From NCBI GenBank assembly GCA_036852015.1, contig JAANDG010001194.1, positions 124,001 to 188,000 of the forward strand: a stretch of DNA of 64,000 nucleotides, read 5' to 3'. Below the pieces are notes generated by a model. That model did not search any database. It was not told the DNA's origin and saw nothing but the letters and a program-made list of their open reading frames with translations. Shown in pieces: positions 11,784 through 24,200 of this stretch (its first letter is position 1; every line of letters starts with the position of its first letter). The stretch is from Pelodera strongyloides. Taxonomy: Eukaryota; Nematoda; Chromadorea; Rhabditida; Rhabditidae. The translations under genes and the position numbers were made by a program.

Positions 11784-12231
11784 GGGAGAGGCCCACGAGA
11801 AAAAAAATTTCCCCCAATTTATTTGCAAAAAATGTCCGGAATTTCAGAAATATTGCTGTGAAAACCGCATTTCTTTATGCCCAGAACTCGCAGAGATATG
11901 TCACGGCAAACAGTTCGGCCAGGTACCGTAGTCAGAAAGGTTAAAATACGTTTTTACCGTTTATATCCATCCTTTGTATTCTTTCTCTACATAATAATTG
12001 TTAAACGAATGACGAACATTCCTACCATTATAACAAAGCGTTTTCAATACTTTAGTACCCTAAAAGAGCAAAAATTGATTCTGACTACGGTACCTAGCCG
12101 AACTGTTTGCCGCGAAATATCTCTGCGAGTTCTGGGCATAAAGAAATGCGGTTTTCACAGCAATATTTCTGAAAGTCCGGACATTATTTGCAAGTAAATC
12201 GGGGAAAACTTTTTTCTCGTGGGCCTCTTCC
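11784..12231. mobile_element. 448-bp MITE inserted in the satellite
   Basis: Terminal inverted repeats of about 160 bp: left GGGAGAGGCCCACGAG, right CTCGTGGGCCTCTTCC, with inner identity extending through TCTGCGAGTTCTGGGCATAA-type sequence. The flanks are satellite on both sides and both carry TTTAAA, part of the satellite's own GTTTAAAC core, which appears duplicated as the target. No transposase is encoded; the longest frame (106 codons) has no recognisable domain. Confidence 0.75.
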
Positions 12232-15200
12232 TTTAAACTGAAATGCTTATTGCCACAGGGTTTTCAGCCTAAAAACAGTGTGGCAAGATCAGTTTAAACT
12301 GAAAAGCATCTTGCCACAGGGTTTTCAGCCTGAAAACAGTGTGGCAAGATCAGTTTAAACTGAAAAGCATCTTGAAACAGGGTTTTCAGCTTGAAAACCG
12401 TGTGGCAAGATCAGTTTAAACTGAAATGCTTATTGCCACAGGGTTTTCAGCCTGAAAACAGTGTGGCAAGATCAGTTTAAACTGAAAAGCATCTTGCCAC
12501 AGGGTTTTCAGCTTGAAAACCGTGTGGCAAGAACAGTTTAAACTGAAAAGCAGATTGCCACAGGGTTTTCAGCTTGAAAACCGTGTTGCCTGAAAACAGT
12601 GTGGCAAGATCAGTTTTAACTGAAAAGCATCTTGAAACAGGGTTTTCAGCTTGAAAACCGTGTGGCAAGATCAGCTTAAACTGAAATGCTTATTGCCACA
12701 GGGTTTTCAGCCTGAAAACCGTGTGGCAAGATCACCTTAAAGTGAAAAGCATCTTGCCACAGGGTTTTCAGCCTGAAAACAGTGTGGCAAGATCAGTTTA
12801 AGCTGAAAAGCATCTTGCCACAGGGTTTTCAGCCTGAAAACCGTGTGGCAAGATCACCTTCAACTGAAAAGCACCTTGCCAACAAGCCCCAAGATCAACT
12901 GAAAAGGTTTTCAAAACACAATGAAAACACAGGGGAAAACCGTGTGGCAAGACAGTTTAAATGAAAAGATCTTGCCACAGGTTATCAGCTGAAAACTGTG
13001 TGGCAATATCAGTTTAAACTGAAAAGCATCTTGTCACAGGGTTTTCAGCTTGAAAACCGTGTGGCAAGATCAGTTTAAACTGAAATGCTTATTGCCACAG
13101 GGTTTTCACCTCAAAACGTGTGGCAAGATCAGTTTACTGAAAAGCATCTTGCCACAGGGTTTTCAGCTTGAAAACCGTGTGGCAAGATCAGTTTAAACTG
13201 AAAAGCATCTTGCCACGGGTTTTCAGGAAAACCTTCAAAGCTGGGTTTTCAGCTTGCCGTGGCAAGATCAGTTTAAAATGAAAGATCTTGCCACAGGGTT
13301 TTCAGCTTGAAAACCGTGTGGCAAGATCAGTTTAAAAACCGAAGCATCTTGCCATAGGTTTTCAGCCTGAAAACCGTGTGGCAAGATCAGTTTAAAGCTG
13401 AAATGCATCTTGCACAGGTTTTCCTTGAAAACCGTGGGGCTAGATCATTTTAAAGAAAAGCACCTTGCCAAAGGTTTTCAGCCTGAAAACAGTGTGGCAA
13501 TATCAGATTAAACTTCTTGAAACAACCGTGTGGCAAGATTCAGTTTAAACTGAAATGCTATCCACAGGGTTTTCAGTCAAACCGTGTGGCAAGATCAGTT
13601 TTAGGTCTTGCCACAGGGTTTTCAGCTTGAAAACCGTGTGGCAAGATCAGTTTAAACTGAAAAGCATCTTGCCACAGGGTTTTCAGTGAAAACAGTGTGG
13701 CAAAATCAAGTCAAAGCTGAAATGCATCTGCCACAGGGTTTTCACTTGAAAACCGTGTGGCAAGATCAGTTTAAACTGAAAAGCATCTTTTCCGTGTGGC
13801 AAGATCTTGTTCGTGCTGAAGCAGTCTGATGCCACAGGGTTTTAAAAACCGTGTGGCAAGATCAGTTTAAACTGAAAAGCATCTTGCCAAGGGTTTTCGC
13901 CTGAAAACCTGTGGCAAGATCAGTTAAACTGAACCAAGCCACAAAGGGTTTTCACCTGAAAACAGTGTGGCAATATCAGATTAAACTGAAAAGCATCTTG
14001 CCCGGGTTTTCAGCCGAAAACCGTGTGGCAAGATCAGTTTAAACTGAAAAGCATCTTGCCACAGGGTTTCAGTTGAAAACCGTGTGGCAAGATCAGTTTA
14101 ACTGAAAAGCATCTTGTCACAGGGTTTTCAGCTTGAAAACCTGTGGCAAGATCAGTTTAAACTGAAATGCTTATTGCCACAGGGTTTTCAGCCTCAAAAC
14201 CGTGTGGCAAGATCAGTTTTAGCTGAAAGCATTTGCCACAGGGTTTTCAGCTTTGAAAACCGTGTGGCAAGATCAGTTTAAATGAAAAGCATCTTGCCAC
14301 AGGGTTTTCAGCCTGAAAACAGTGTGGCAAGATCAGTTTAAGCTGAAAGCATCTTGCCACAGGGTTTTCAGCTTGAAAACCGTGTGGCAAGATCAGTTTA
14401 AACTGAAAACATCTTGCACAGGGTTTTCAGCTTGAAAACCGTGTGGCAAGTCAGTTTAAACCGAAAGCATCTTGCCATAGAGTTTTCAGCCTGAAAACAG
14501 TGTGGCAAGATCAGTTTAAGCTGAAATGCATCTTCCACAGGGTTTTCAAGATCAGTTTAAGCTGAAATTCGGTTTTCAGCTTGAAAACTGTTTGCCAAAG
14601 GGTTTCAGCCGAAAACAGTGTGGCAATATCAGTTTAACTGAAAAGCATCTTGAAACAGGGGTTTCAGCTTGAAAATCGTGAGGCAAGATCAGTTTAAACT
14701 GAAAAGCATCTTGAAACAGGGTTTTCAGCTTGAAAACCGGTGGCAAGATCATTAAAACTGAAAACTTATTGCCCAGGGTTTTCGCCTAAAAAATGTGGCA
14801 AGATCAGTTTAACTTCTTTCCACGGTTTTCAGCCTAAAACAGTGTGGCAAGATCAGTTTAACTGAAAAGCATCTTGCCACAGGGTTTTCAGCCTGAAAAC
14901 CGTGTGGCAGATCAGTTTAACTGAAATGCTTATTGCCACAGGGTTTTTTGAACAGTGTGGCAAGATCAGTTTAAACTGAAAATTCCACAGGGTTTTCAGC
15001 CTGGTGTGGCAAGACAGTTAAAGTAAAATGATCTTGCCACAGGGTTTTCAGCCTGAAAAACCGTGTGGCAAGATCAAGCTTAAACTGAATGCTTGCCACA
15101 GGGTTTTCAAAAAAACCGTGTGGCAAGATCACCTCGCATCTTGCCACAGGGTTTTCAGGCGTGTGGCAAGATCAGTTTAAGCTGAAAAAGCATCTTGCCA

Positions 15201-18200
15201 CAGGGTTTTCAGCCGAAAACCGTGTGTGAAGATCACCTACTGAAATACACCTTGCCAAAGGGTTTTCAGCCTGAAAACAGTGTTGCAAGATCAGTTTAAA
15301 CTGAAAAGCATCTTGCCACAGGGTTTTCAGCTGAAAACAGTGTGGCAATTTCAGATTAATAACAGAAAATCTTGAACAGGGGTTTCAGCTTGAAAACCGT
15401 GTGGCAAGCATTAGTTTGCCACAGGGTTATCAGCTTGAAAACCGTGTGGCAAGATCAGTTTAACCTGAAAAGCATCTTGCACAGGGTTTTCAGCTTGAAA
15501 AACCGTGTGGCAAATAGTTTAAACTGAAAAGCTTATTGCCACAGGTTTTCAGCCTAAACCGTGGGGCAAGATCAGTTTAACTGAAAAATCTTGCCACAGG
15601 GTTTCAACTGAAAAGATCAGTTTAAATGAAAAGCATCTTGCCACAGGGTTTTCAGCCTGAAAGTGCAAGATCAGTTTAAACTGAAATTTGCCACAGGGGT
15701 TTTCAGCTTGAAAACCGTGTGGCAAGATCAGTTTAAACATGAAAAGCATCTTGCCACAGGTTTTTCAGCTTGAAAACCGTGTGGCAAGATCAGTTTAAAC
15801 CGAAAAGCATTTGCCATAGGGTTTTCAGCTGAAACCACAGGGTGGCAGTTTAAGCTTAAAAGCATCTTAACACAGGGTTTCAGCTGAAAACCGTGTTACC
15901 TTGCCAAAGGGTGAAAACAGTGTGGCAAGATCAGTGAAAAGCATCTTGAACAGGGTTTTCAGCCTGAAAAACAGTGTGGCAATATCAGTTAAACTGAAAA
16001 GCATCTTGAAACAGGGGTTTCAGTTGAAAACCGTGTGGCAAGATCAGTTTAAACTGAAAAGCTTTTGCCACAGGGTCTTGCCACAGGGTTTTCAGCTGAA
16101 AACCGTGTGGCAAGATCAGTTTAATGAAAGCAATTGCCACATGGTTTTCAGCCGAAACCGTGTGGCAATATCAGTTTAACTGAAAGCATCTTGCCACAGG
16201 GGTTTTCAGCTTGAAAACCGTGTGGCAAGATCAGCTAAAGCATCTTGCCAAGGGTTGGCGTTGAAATGCATCTTGGAAAGAGATCAGTTTAAACTGAAAA
16301 GCATCTTGCCACAGGGTTTTCAGCCGAAACCGTGTGGCAAGATCAGTTTAAACTGAAAAGCATCTTGCTACAGGGTTTTGCCACAGGTTTTTTTCTTGCA
16401 AACCGTGTGGCAAGATCAGTTTAAGCTGAAATACATCTTGCCACAGGGTTTTCACTTGAAAACCGTGTGGCAAGATCAGTTTAACTGAAAAGCATCTTGC
16501 CACAGGGTTTTCAGCCTGAAAACAGTGTGGCAAGATCAGTTTAAACTGAAATGCATCTTGCCACAGGGTTTTCAGTTGAAAACCGTGTGGCAAGATCAGT
16601 TTAACTGAAAGCATCTTGCCACAGGGTTTTCAAGCCTGAAAACCTGTGGCAAGATCAGTTTAAGTGAAATATCATCTTGCCACAGGGTTTTCAGCTAAAA
16701 CCGTGTTGCAAGATCAGTTTAAACTGAAAAGCATCTTGCCACAGGGTTTTCAGCCTGAAAACAGTGTGGCAAGATCAGTTTAAGCTGAAATGCATCTTGC
16801 CACAGGGTTTTCCCAGCTTGAAAACAGTGTGGCAAGATCAGTTTAAACTGAAACATCTTGCCACAGGGTTTTCAGTTGAAACCCGTGTGGCAAGATCAGT
16901 TTAAACTGAAAAGCTTTGCCACAGGGTTTTCAAAAAAAAAAAACCGTGTGGCAAGATCAGTTTTAACTGAAAAGCATCTTGCCACAGGGTTTTCAGCTTG
17001 AAAAACCGTGTGGCAAGATCAGTTTAAACTGAAATTTACATCTTGCCACAGGGTTTTTCAGCATGAAAACCGTGTGGCAAGATCAGTTTAAAGCTGAAAT
17101 ACATCTTGCCACAGGGTTTTTCAGCTTGAAAACCGTGTGGCAAGATCAGTTTAAACTGAAATAGCATCTTGCCACAGGGTTTTCATCTTGAAAAACCGTG
17201 TGGCAAAATCAGTTTAAACCGAAATCATCTTGCAGGGTTTCAGCCTGAAAACAGTGTGGCAGATCAGTTTCAAATGAAATACATCTTGCCACAGGGTTTT
17301 CAGCCAGTTAAACAGTGTGGCAAGATCAGTTTAAACTGAAATGCATCTTGCCACAGGGTTTTCGCTTGAAAACCGTGTGGAGATCAGTTTAACTGAAAAT
17401 CTGCCAAAGGGTTTTCAGTTGTGGCAAATCAGTTTAAACTGAAAAGCATCTTGAAACAGGGGTTTCATTGAAAACGTGTGGCAAGATCATTTTGAAACAT
17501 CTTGCCACAGGGTTTTTCAAGCTTGAAAACCGTGTGGCAAGATCAGTTTAACCTGAAATGCATCTTGCCACAGGGTTTTCAGCCTTGAAAAACCGTGTGG
17601 CAAGATCAGTTTAAACTGAAAAGCATCTTGCCACAGGGTTTTTCAGCCTGAAAACAGTGTGGCAAGATCAGTTTAAACCTGACAGCATCTTGAAAAAGGG
17701 TTTTCAGCTTGAAAACCGTGTGGCAAGATCAGTTTAAACTGAAATGCATTGCCACAGGGTTTTCATGAAAACAGTGTGGCAAGATCAGTTTAAATGAAAT
17801 CTGCCACAGGGTTTTCAAGTGAAAACCGTGTGGCAAGATCAGTTTAAAGTGAAAAGCATCTTGCCACAGGGTTTTCAGCCTGAAAAACAGTGTGGCAAGA
17901 TCAGTTAAACTGAAATGCTTATTGCCACAGGGTTTTCAGCTGAAAACCGTGTGGCAAGATCACCTTAAAGTGAAAAGCATCTTGCCACAGGGTTTTCAGC
18001 CTGAAAACAGTGTGGCAAGATCAGTTTAAGCTGAAAACATCTTGCCACAGGGTTTTCAGCCTGAAAACCGTGTGGCAAGATCAGTTTAACTGAAATACAT
18101 TTGCCACAGGGTTTTCAGCCTGAAAACCGTGTGGCAAGATCAAGTTTAAACTGAAAAGCACTTGCCACAGGGGTTTTCAGCCTGAAAACAGTGTGGCAAA

Positions 18201-21200
18201 TCAGTTAAAACTGAAAAGCATCTTGAAACAGGGTTTTCAGCTTGAAAACCGTGTGGCAAGATCAGTTTAAACTGAAAAGCATCTTGCCACAGGGTTTTCG
18301 AGCTGAAAACCGTGTGGCAAGATCAGTTTAAACTGAAAAGCATCTTGCCACAGGGTTTTCAGCTTGAAAACCGTGTGGCAAGATCAGTTTTAAACTGAAA
18401 AACATCTTGCCACAGGGTTTTCAGCTTGAAAACCGTGTGGCAAGATCAGTTTAAACTGAAAAGCATCTTGCCACAGGTTTTCAGCTGAAAACCGTGTGGC
18501 AAGATCAGTTTAAACTGAAAAGCATCTTGCCACAGGGTTTTTCAGCCTGAAAACAGTGTGGCAAGATCAGTTTAAGCTGAAATGCATCTTGCCACAGGGT
18601 TTTCAGCTTGAAAACCGTGTGGCAAGATCAGTTTAAACTGAAAAGCATCTTGCCACAGGGTTTTCAGCTTGAAAACCGTGTGGCAAGATCAGTTTAAACC
18701 GAAAAGCATCTTGCCACAGGGTTTTTCAGCCTGAAAACCGTGTGGCAAGATCAGTTTAAGCTGAAATGCATCTTGCCACAGGGTTTTCAGCTTGAAAACC
18801 GTGTGGCAGATCAGTTTAAACTGAAAAGCATCCTTGCCAAAGGGTTTTCAGCCTGAAAACAGTGTGGCAATATCAGATTTAAACTGAAAAGCATCTTGCC
18901 ACAGGGTTTTCAGCTTGAAAACCGTGTGGCAAGATCAGTTTAAACTGAAATGCTTATTGCCACAGGGTTTTCAGCCTCAAAAACCGTGTGGCAAGATCAG
19001 TTTAAACTGAAAGCATCTTGCCACAGGGTTTTCAGCTTGAAAACCGTGTGGCAAGATCAGTTTAAACTGAAAAGCATCTTGCCACAGGGTTTTCAGCCTG
19101 AAAACAGTGTGGCAAGATCAGTTTAAACTGAAATACATCTTGCCACAGGGTTTTCTGGTTGAAAACAGTGTGGCAAGATCAGTTTAAACTGAAATGCATC
19201 TTGCCACAGGGTTTTCAGCCTGAAAACAGTGTGGCAAGATCACCTTAAACTGAAAAGCATCTTGCCACAGGGTTTTCAGCCTGAAAACCGTGTGGCAAGA
19301 TCACCTTAAACTGAAAAGCATCTTGCCACAGGGTTTTCAGCCCGAACACAGTGTGGCAAGATCAGTTTAAACTGAAAAGCATCTTGCCACAGAGTTTTCA
19401 GCCTGAAAACAGTGTGGCAAGATCAGTTTAAACTGAAAAGCATCTTGCCACAGGGTTTTCAGTGGCAAGATCAGTTTGAACTGAAATGCATCTTGCCACA
19501 GGGTTTTCAGCCTGAAAACAGTGTGGCAAGATCAGTTTAAACTGAAAAGCATCTTGCCACAGGGTTTTCAGCCTGAAAACAGTGTGGCAAGATCAGTTTA
19601 AACTGAAAAGCATCTTGCCACAGGGTTTTCAGCTTGAAAACCGTGTGGCAAGATCAGAAATGCTTTAATGCTTATTGCCACAGGGTTTTCAGCCTGAACA
19701 CAGTGTGGCAAGATCAGTTTAAGCTGAAATGCATCTTGCCACAGGGTTTTCAGCTTGAAAACCGTGTGGCAAGATCAGTTTAAACTGAAAAGCATCTTGC
19801 CACAGGGTTTTCAGCTTGAAAACCGTGTGGCAAGATCAGTTTAAACCGAAAAGCATCTTGCCATAGGGTTTTCAGCCTGAAAACAGTGTGGCAAGATCAG
19901 TTTAAGCTGAAATGCATCTTGCCACAGGGTTTTCAGCCTGAAAACAGTGTGGCAAGATCAGTTTAAGCTGAAATGCATCTTGCCACAGGGTTTTCAGCTT
20001 GAAAACCGTGTGGCTAGATCAGTTTAAACTGAAAAGCACCTTGCCAAAGGGTTTTCAGCCCGAAAACAGTGTGGCAATATCAGTTTAAACTGAAAAGCAT
20101 CTTGAAACAGGGGTTTCAGCTTGAAAATCGTGTGGCAAGATCAGTTTAAACTGAAAAGCATCTTGAAACAGGGTTTTCAGCTTGAAAACCGTGTGGCAAG
20201 ATCAGTTTAAACTGAAATGCTTATTGCCACAGGGTTTTCAGCCTAAAAACAGTGTGGCAAGATCAGTTTAAACTGAAAAGCATCTTGCCACAGGGTTTTC
20301 AGCCTGAAAACAGTGTGGCAAGATCAGTTTAAACTGAAAAGCATCTTGAAACAGGGTTTTCAGCTTGAAAACCGTGTGGCAAGATCAGTTTAAACTGAAA
20401 TGCTTATTGCCACAGGGTTTTCAGCCTGAAAACAGTGTGGCAAGATCAGTTTAAACTGAAATGCTTATTGCCACAGGGTTTTCAGCCTGAAAACCGTGTG
20501 GCAAGATCACCTTAAAGTGAAAAGCATCTTGCCACAGGGTTTTCAGCCTGAAAACCGTGTGGCAAGATCAGCTTAAACTGAAATGCTTATTGCCACAGGG
20601 TTTTCAGCCTGAAAACCGTGTGGCAAGATCACCTTAAAGTGAAAAGCATCTTGCCACAGGGTTTTCAGCCTGAAAACAGTGTGGCAAGATCAGTTTAAGC
20701 TGAAAAGCATCTTGCCACAGGGTTTTCAGCCTGAAAACCGTGTGGCAAGATCACGTTAAACTGAAAAGCACCTTGCCAAAGGGTTTTCAGCCTGAAAACA
20801 GTGTGGCAAGATCAGTTTAAACTGAAAAGCATCTTGCCACAGGGTTTTCAGCCTGAAAACAGTGTGGCAATATCAGATTAAACTGAAAAGCATCTTGAAA
20901 CAGGGGTTTCAGCTTGAAAACCGTGTGGCAAGATCAGTTTAAACTGAAAAGCATCTTGCCACAGGGTTATCAGCTTGAAAACCGTGTGGCAAGATCAGTT
21001 TAAACTGAAAAGCATCTTGTCACAGGGTTTTCAGCTTGAAAACCGTGTGGCAAGATCAGTTTAAACTGAAATGCTTATTGCCACAGGGTTTTCAGCCTCA
21101 AAACCGTGTGGCAAGATCAGTTTTAGCTGAAAAGCATCTTGCCACAGGGTTTTCAGCTTGAAAACCGTGTGGCAAGATCAGTTTAAACTGAAAAGCATCT

Positions 21201-24200
21201 TGCCACAGGGTTTTCAGCCTGAAAACAGTGTGGCAAGATCAGTTTAAGCTAAAACTGAAATGCATCTTGCCACAGGGTTTTCAGCTTGAAAACCGTGTGG
21301 CAAGATCAGTTTAAACTGAAAAGCATCTTGCCACAGGGTTTTCAGCTTGAAAACCGTGTGGCAAGATCAGTTTAAACCGAAAAGCATCTTGCCATAGGGT
21401 TTTCAGCCTGAAAACAGTGTGGCAAGATCAGTTTAAGCTGAAATGCATCTTGCCACAGGGTTTTCAGCTTGAAAACCGTGTGGCTAGATCAGTTTAAACT
21501 GAAAAGCACCTTGCCAAAGGGTTTTCAGCCTGAAAACAGTGTGGCAATATCAGATTAAACTGAAAAGCATCTTGAAACAGGGTTTTCAGCTTGAAAACCG
21601 TGTGGCAAGATCAGTTTAAACTGAAATGCTTATTGCCACAGGGTTTTCAGCCTCAAAACCGTGTGGCAAGATCAGTTTTAGCTGAAAAGCATCTTGCCAC
21701 AGGGTTTTCAGCTTGAAAACCGTGTGGCAAGATCAGTTTAAACTGAAAAGCATCTTGCCACAGGGTTTTCAGCCTGAAAACAGTGTGGCAAGATCAGTTT
21801 AAGCTGAAATGCATCTTGCCACAGGGTCTTCAGTGGCAAGATCAGTTTAAACTGAAATGCATCTTGCCACAGGGTTTTCAGCCTGAAAACAGTGTGGCAA
21901 GATCACCTTAAACTGAAAAGCATCTTGCCACAGGGTTTTCAGCCTGAAAACCGTGTGGCAAGATCACCTTAAACTGAAAAGCATCTTGCCACAGGGTTTT
22001 CAGCCCGAACACAGTGTGGCAAGATCAGTTTAAACTGAAAAGCATCTTGCCACAGAGTTTTCAGCCTGAAAACAGTGTGGCAAGATCAGTTTAAACTGAA
22101 AAGCATCTTGCCACAGGGTTTTCAGTGGCAAGATCAGTTTGAACTGAAATGCATCTTGCCACAGGGTTTTCAGCCTGAAAACAGTGTGGCAAGATCAGTT
22201 TAAACTGAAAAGCATCTTGCCACAGGGTTTTCAGCCTGAAAACAGTGTGGCAAGATCAGTTTAAACTGAAAAGCATCTTGCCACAGGGTTTTCAGCTTGA
22301 AAACCGTGTGGCAAGATCAGAAATGCTTTAATGCTTATTGCCACAGGGTTTTCAGCCTGAAAACAGTGTGGCAAGATCAGTTTAAACTGAAAAGCATCTT
22401 GCCACAGGGTTTTCAGCCTGAAAACAGTGTGGCAAGATCAGTTTAAACTGAAAAGCATCTTGAAACAGGGTTTTCAGCTTGAAAACCGTGTGGCAAGATC
22501 AGTTTAAACTGAAAAGCATCTTGCCACAGGGTTATCAGCTTGAAAACCGTGTGGCAAGATCAGTTTAAACTGAAAAGCATCTTGTCACAGGGTTTTCAGC
22601 TTGAAAACCGTGTGGCAAGATCAGTTTAAACTGAAATGCTTATTGCCACAGGGTTTTCAGCCTCAAAACCGTGTGGCAAGATCAGTTTTAGCTGAAAAGC
22701 ATCTTGCCACAGGGTTTTCAGCTTGAAAACCGTGTGGCAAGATCAGTTTAAACTGAAAAGCATCTTGCCACAGGGTTTTCAGCCTGAAAACAGTGTGGCA
22801 AGATCAGTTTAAGCTGAAATGCATCTTGCCACAGGGTTTTCAGCTTGAAAACCGTGTGGCAAGATCAGTTTAAACTGAAAAGCATCTTGCCACAGGGTTT
22901 TCAGCTTGAAAACCGTGTGGCAAGATCAGTTTAAACCGAAAAGCATCTTGCCATAGGGTTTTCAGCCTGAAAACAGTGTGGCAAGATCAGTTTAAGCTGA
23001 AATGCATCTTGCCACAGGGTTTTCAGCTTGAAAACCGTGTGGCTAGATCAGTTTAAACTGAAAAGCACCTTGCCAAAGGGTTTTCAGCTTGAAAACAGTG
23101 TGGCAATATCAGATTAAACTGAAAAGCATCTTGAAACAGGGTTTTCAGCTTGAAAACCGTGTGGCAAGATCAGTTTAAACTGAAATGCTTATTGCCACAG
23201 GGTTTTCAGCCTCAAAACCGTGTGGCAAGATCAGTTTTAGCTGAAAAGCATCTTGCCACAGGGTTTTCAGCTTGAAAACCGTGTGGCAAGATCAGTTTAA
23301 ACTGAAAAGCATCTTGCCACAGGGTTTTCAGCCTGAAAACAGTGTGGCAAGATCAGTTTAAGCTGAAATGCATCTTGCCACAGGGTTTTCAGCTTGAAAA
23401 CCGTGTGGCAAGATCAGTTTAAACTGAAAAGCATCTTGCCACAGGGTTTTCAGCTTGAAAACCGTGTGGCAAGATCAGTTTAAACCGAAAAGCATCTTGC
23501 CATAGGGTTTTCAGCCTGAAAACAGTGTGGCAAGATCAGTTTAAGCTGAAATGCATCTTGCCACAGGGTTTTCAGCTTGAAAACCGTGTGGCAAGATCAG
23601 TTTAAACTGAAAAGCATCTTGCCACAGGGTTATCAGCTTGAAAACCGTGTGGCAAGATCAGTTTAAACTGAAATGCTTATTGCCACAGGGTTTTCAGCCT
23701 CAAAACCGTGTGGCAAGATCAGTTTTAGCTGAAAAGCATCTTGCCACAGGGTTTTCAGCTTGAAAACCGTGTGGCAAGATCAGTTTAAACTGAAAAGCAT
23801 CTTGCCACAGGGTTTTCAGCCTGAAAACAGTGTGGCAAGATCAGTTTAAGCTGAAATGCATCTTGCCACAGGGTTTTCAGCTTGAAAACCGTGTGGCAAG
23901 ATCAGTTTAAACTGAAAAGCATCTTGCCACAGGGTTTTCAGCTTGAAAACCGTGTGGCAAGATCAGTTTAAACCGAAAAGCATCTTGCCATAGGGTTTTC
24001 AGCCTGAAAACAGTGTGGCAAGATCAGTTTAAGCTGAAATGCATCTTGCCACAGGGTTTTCAGCCTGAAAACAGTGTGGCAAGATCAGTTTAAGCTGAAA
24101 TGCATCTTGCCACAGGGTTTTCAGCTTGAAAACCGTGTGGCTAGATCAGTTTAAACTGAAAGCACCTTTGCCACAAGGGTTTTCAGCCCGAAAACAGTGT

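Noticed and set aside
10800..16600. Reading frames of 60-90 codons within the satellite (LPHGFQAENPVAR-like repeats)
   Set aside because: They follow from the repeat itself, exist in several frames and both strands, and break at each indel.
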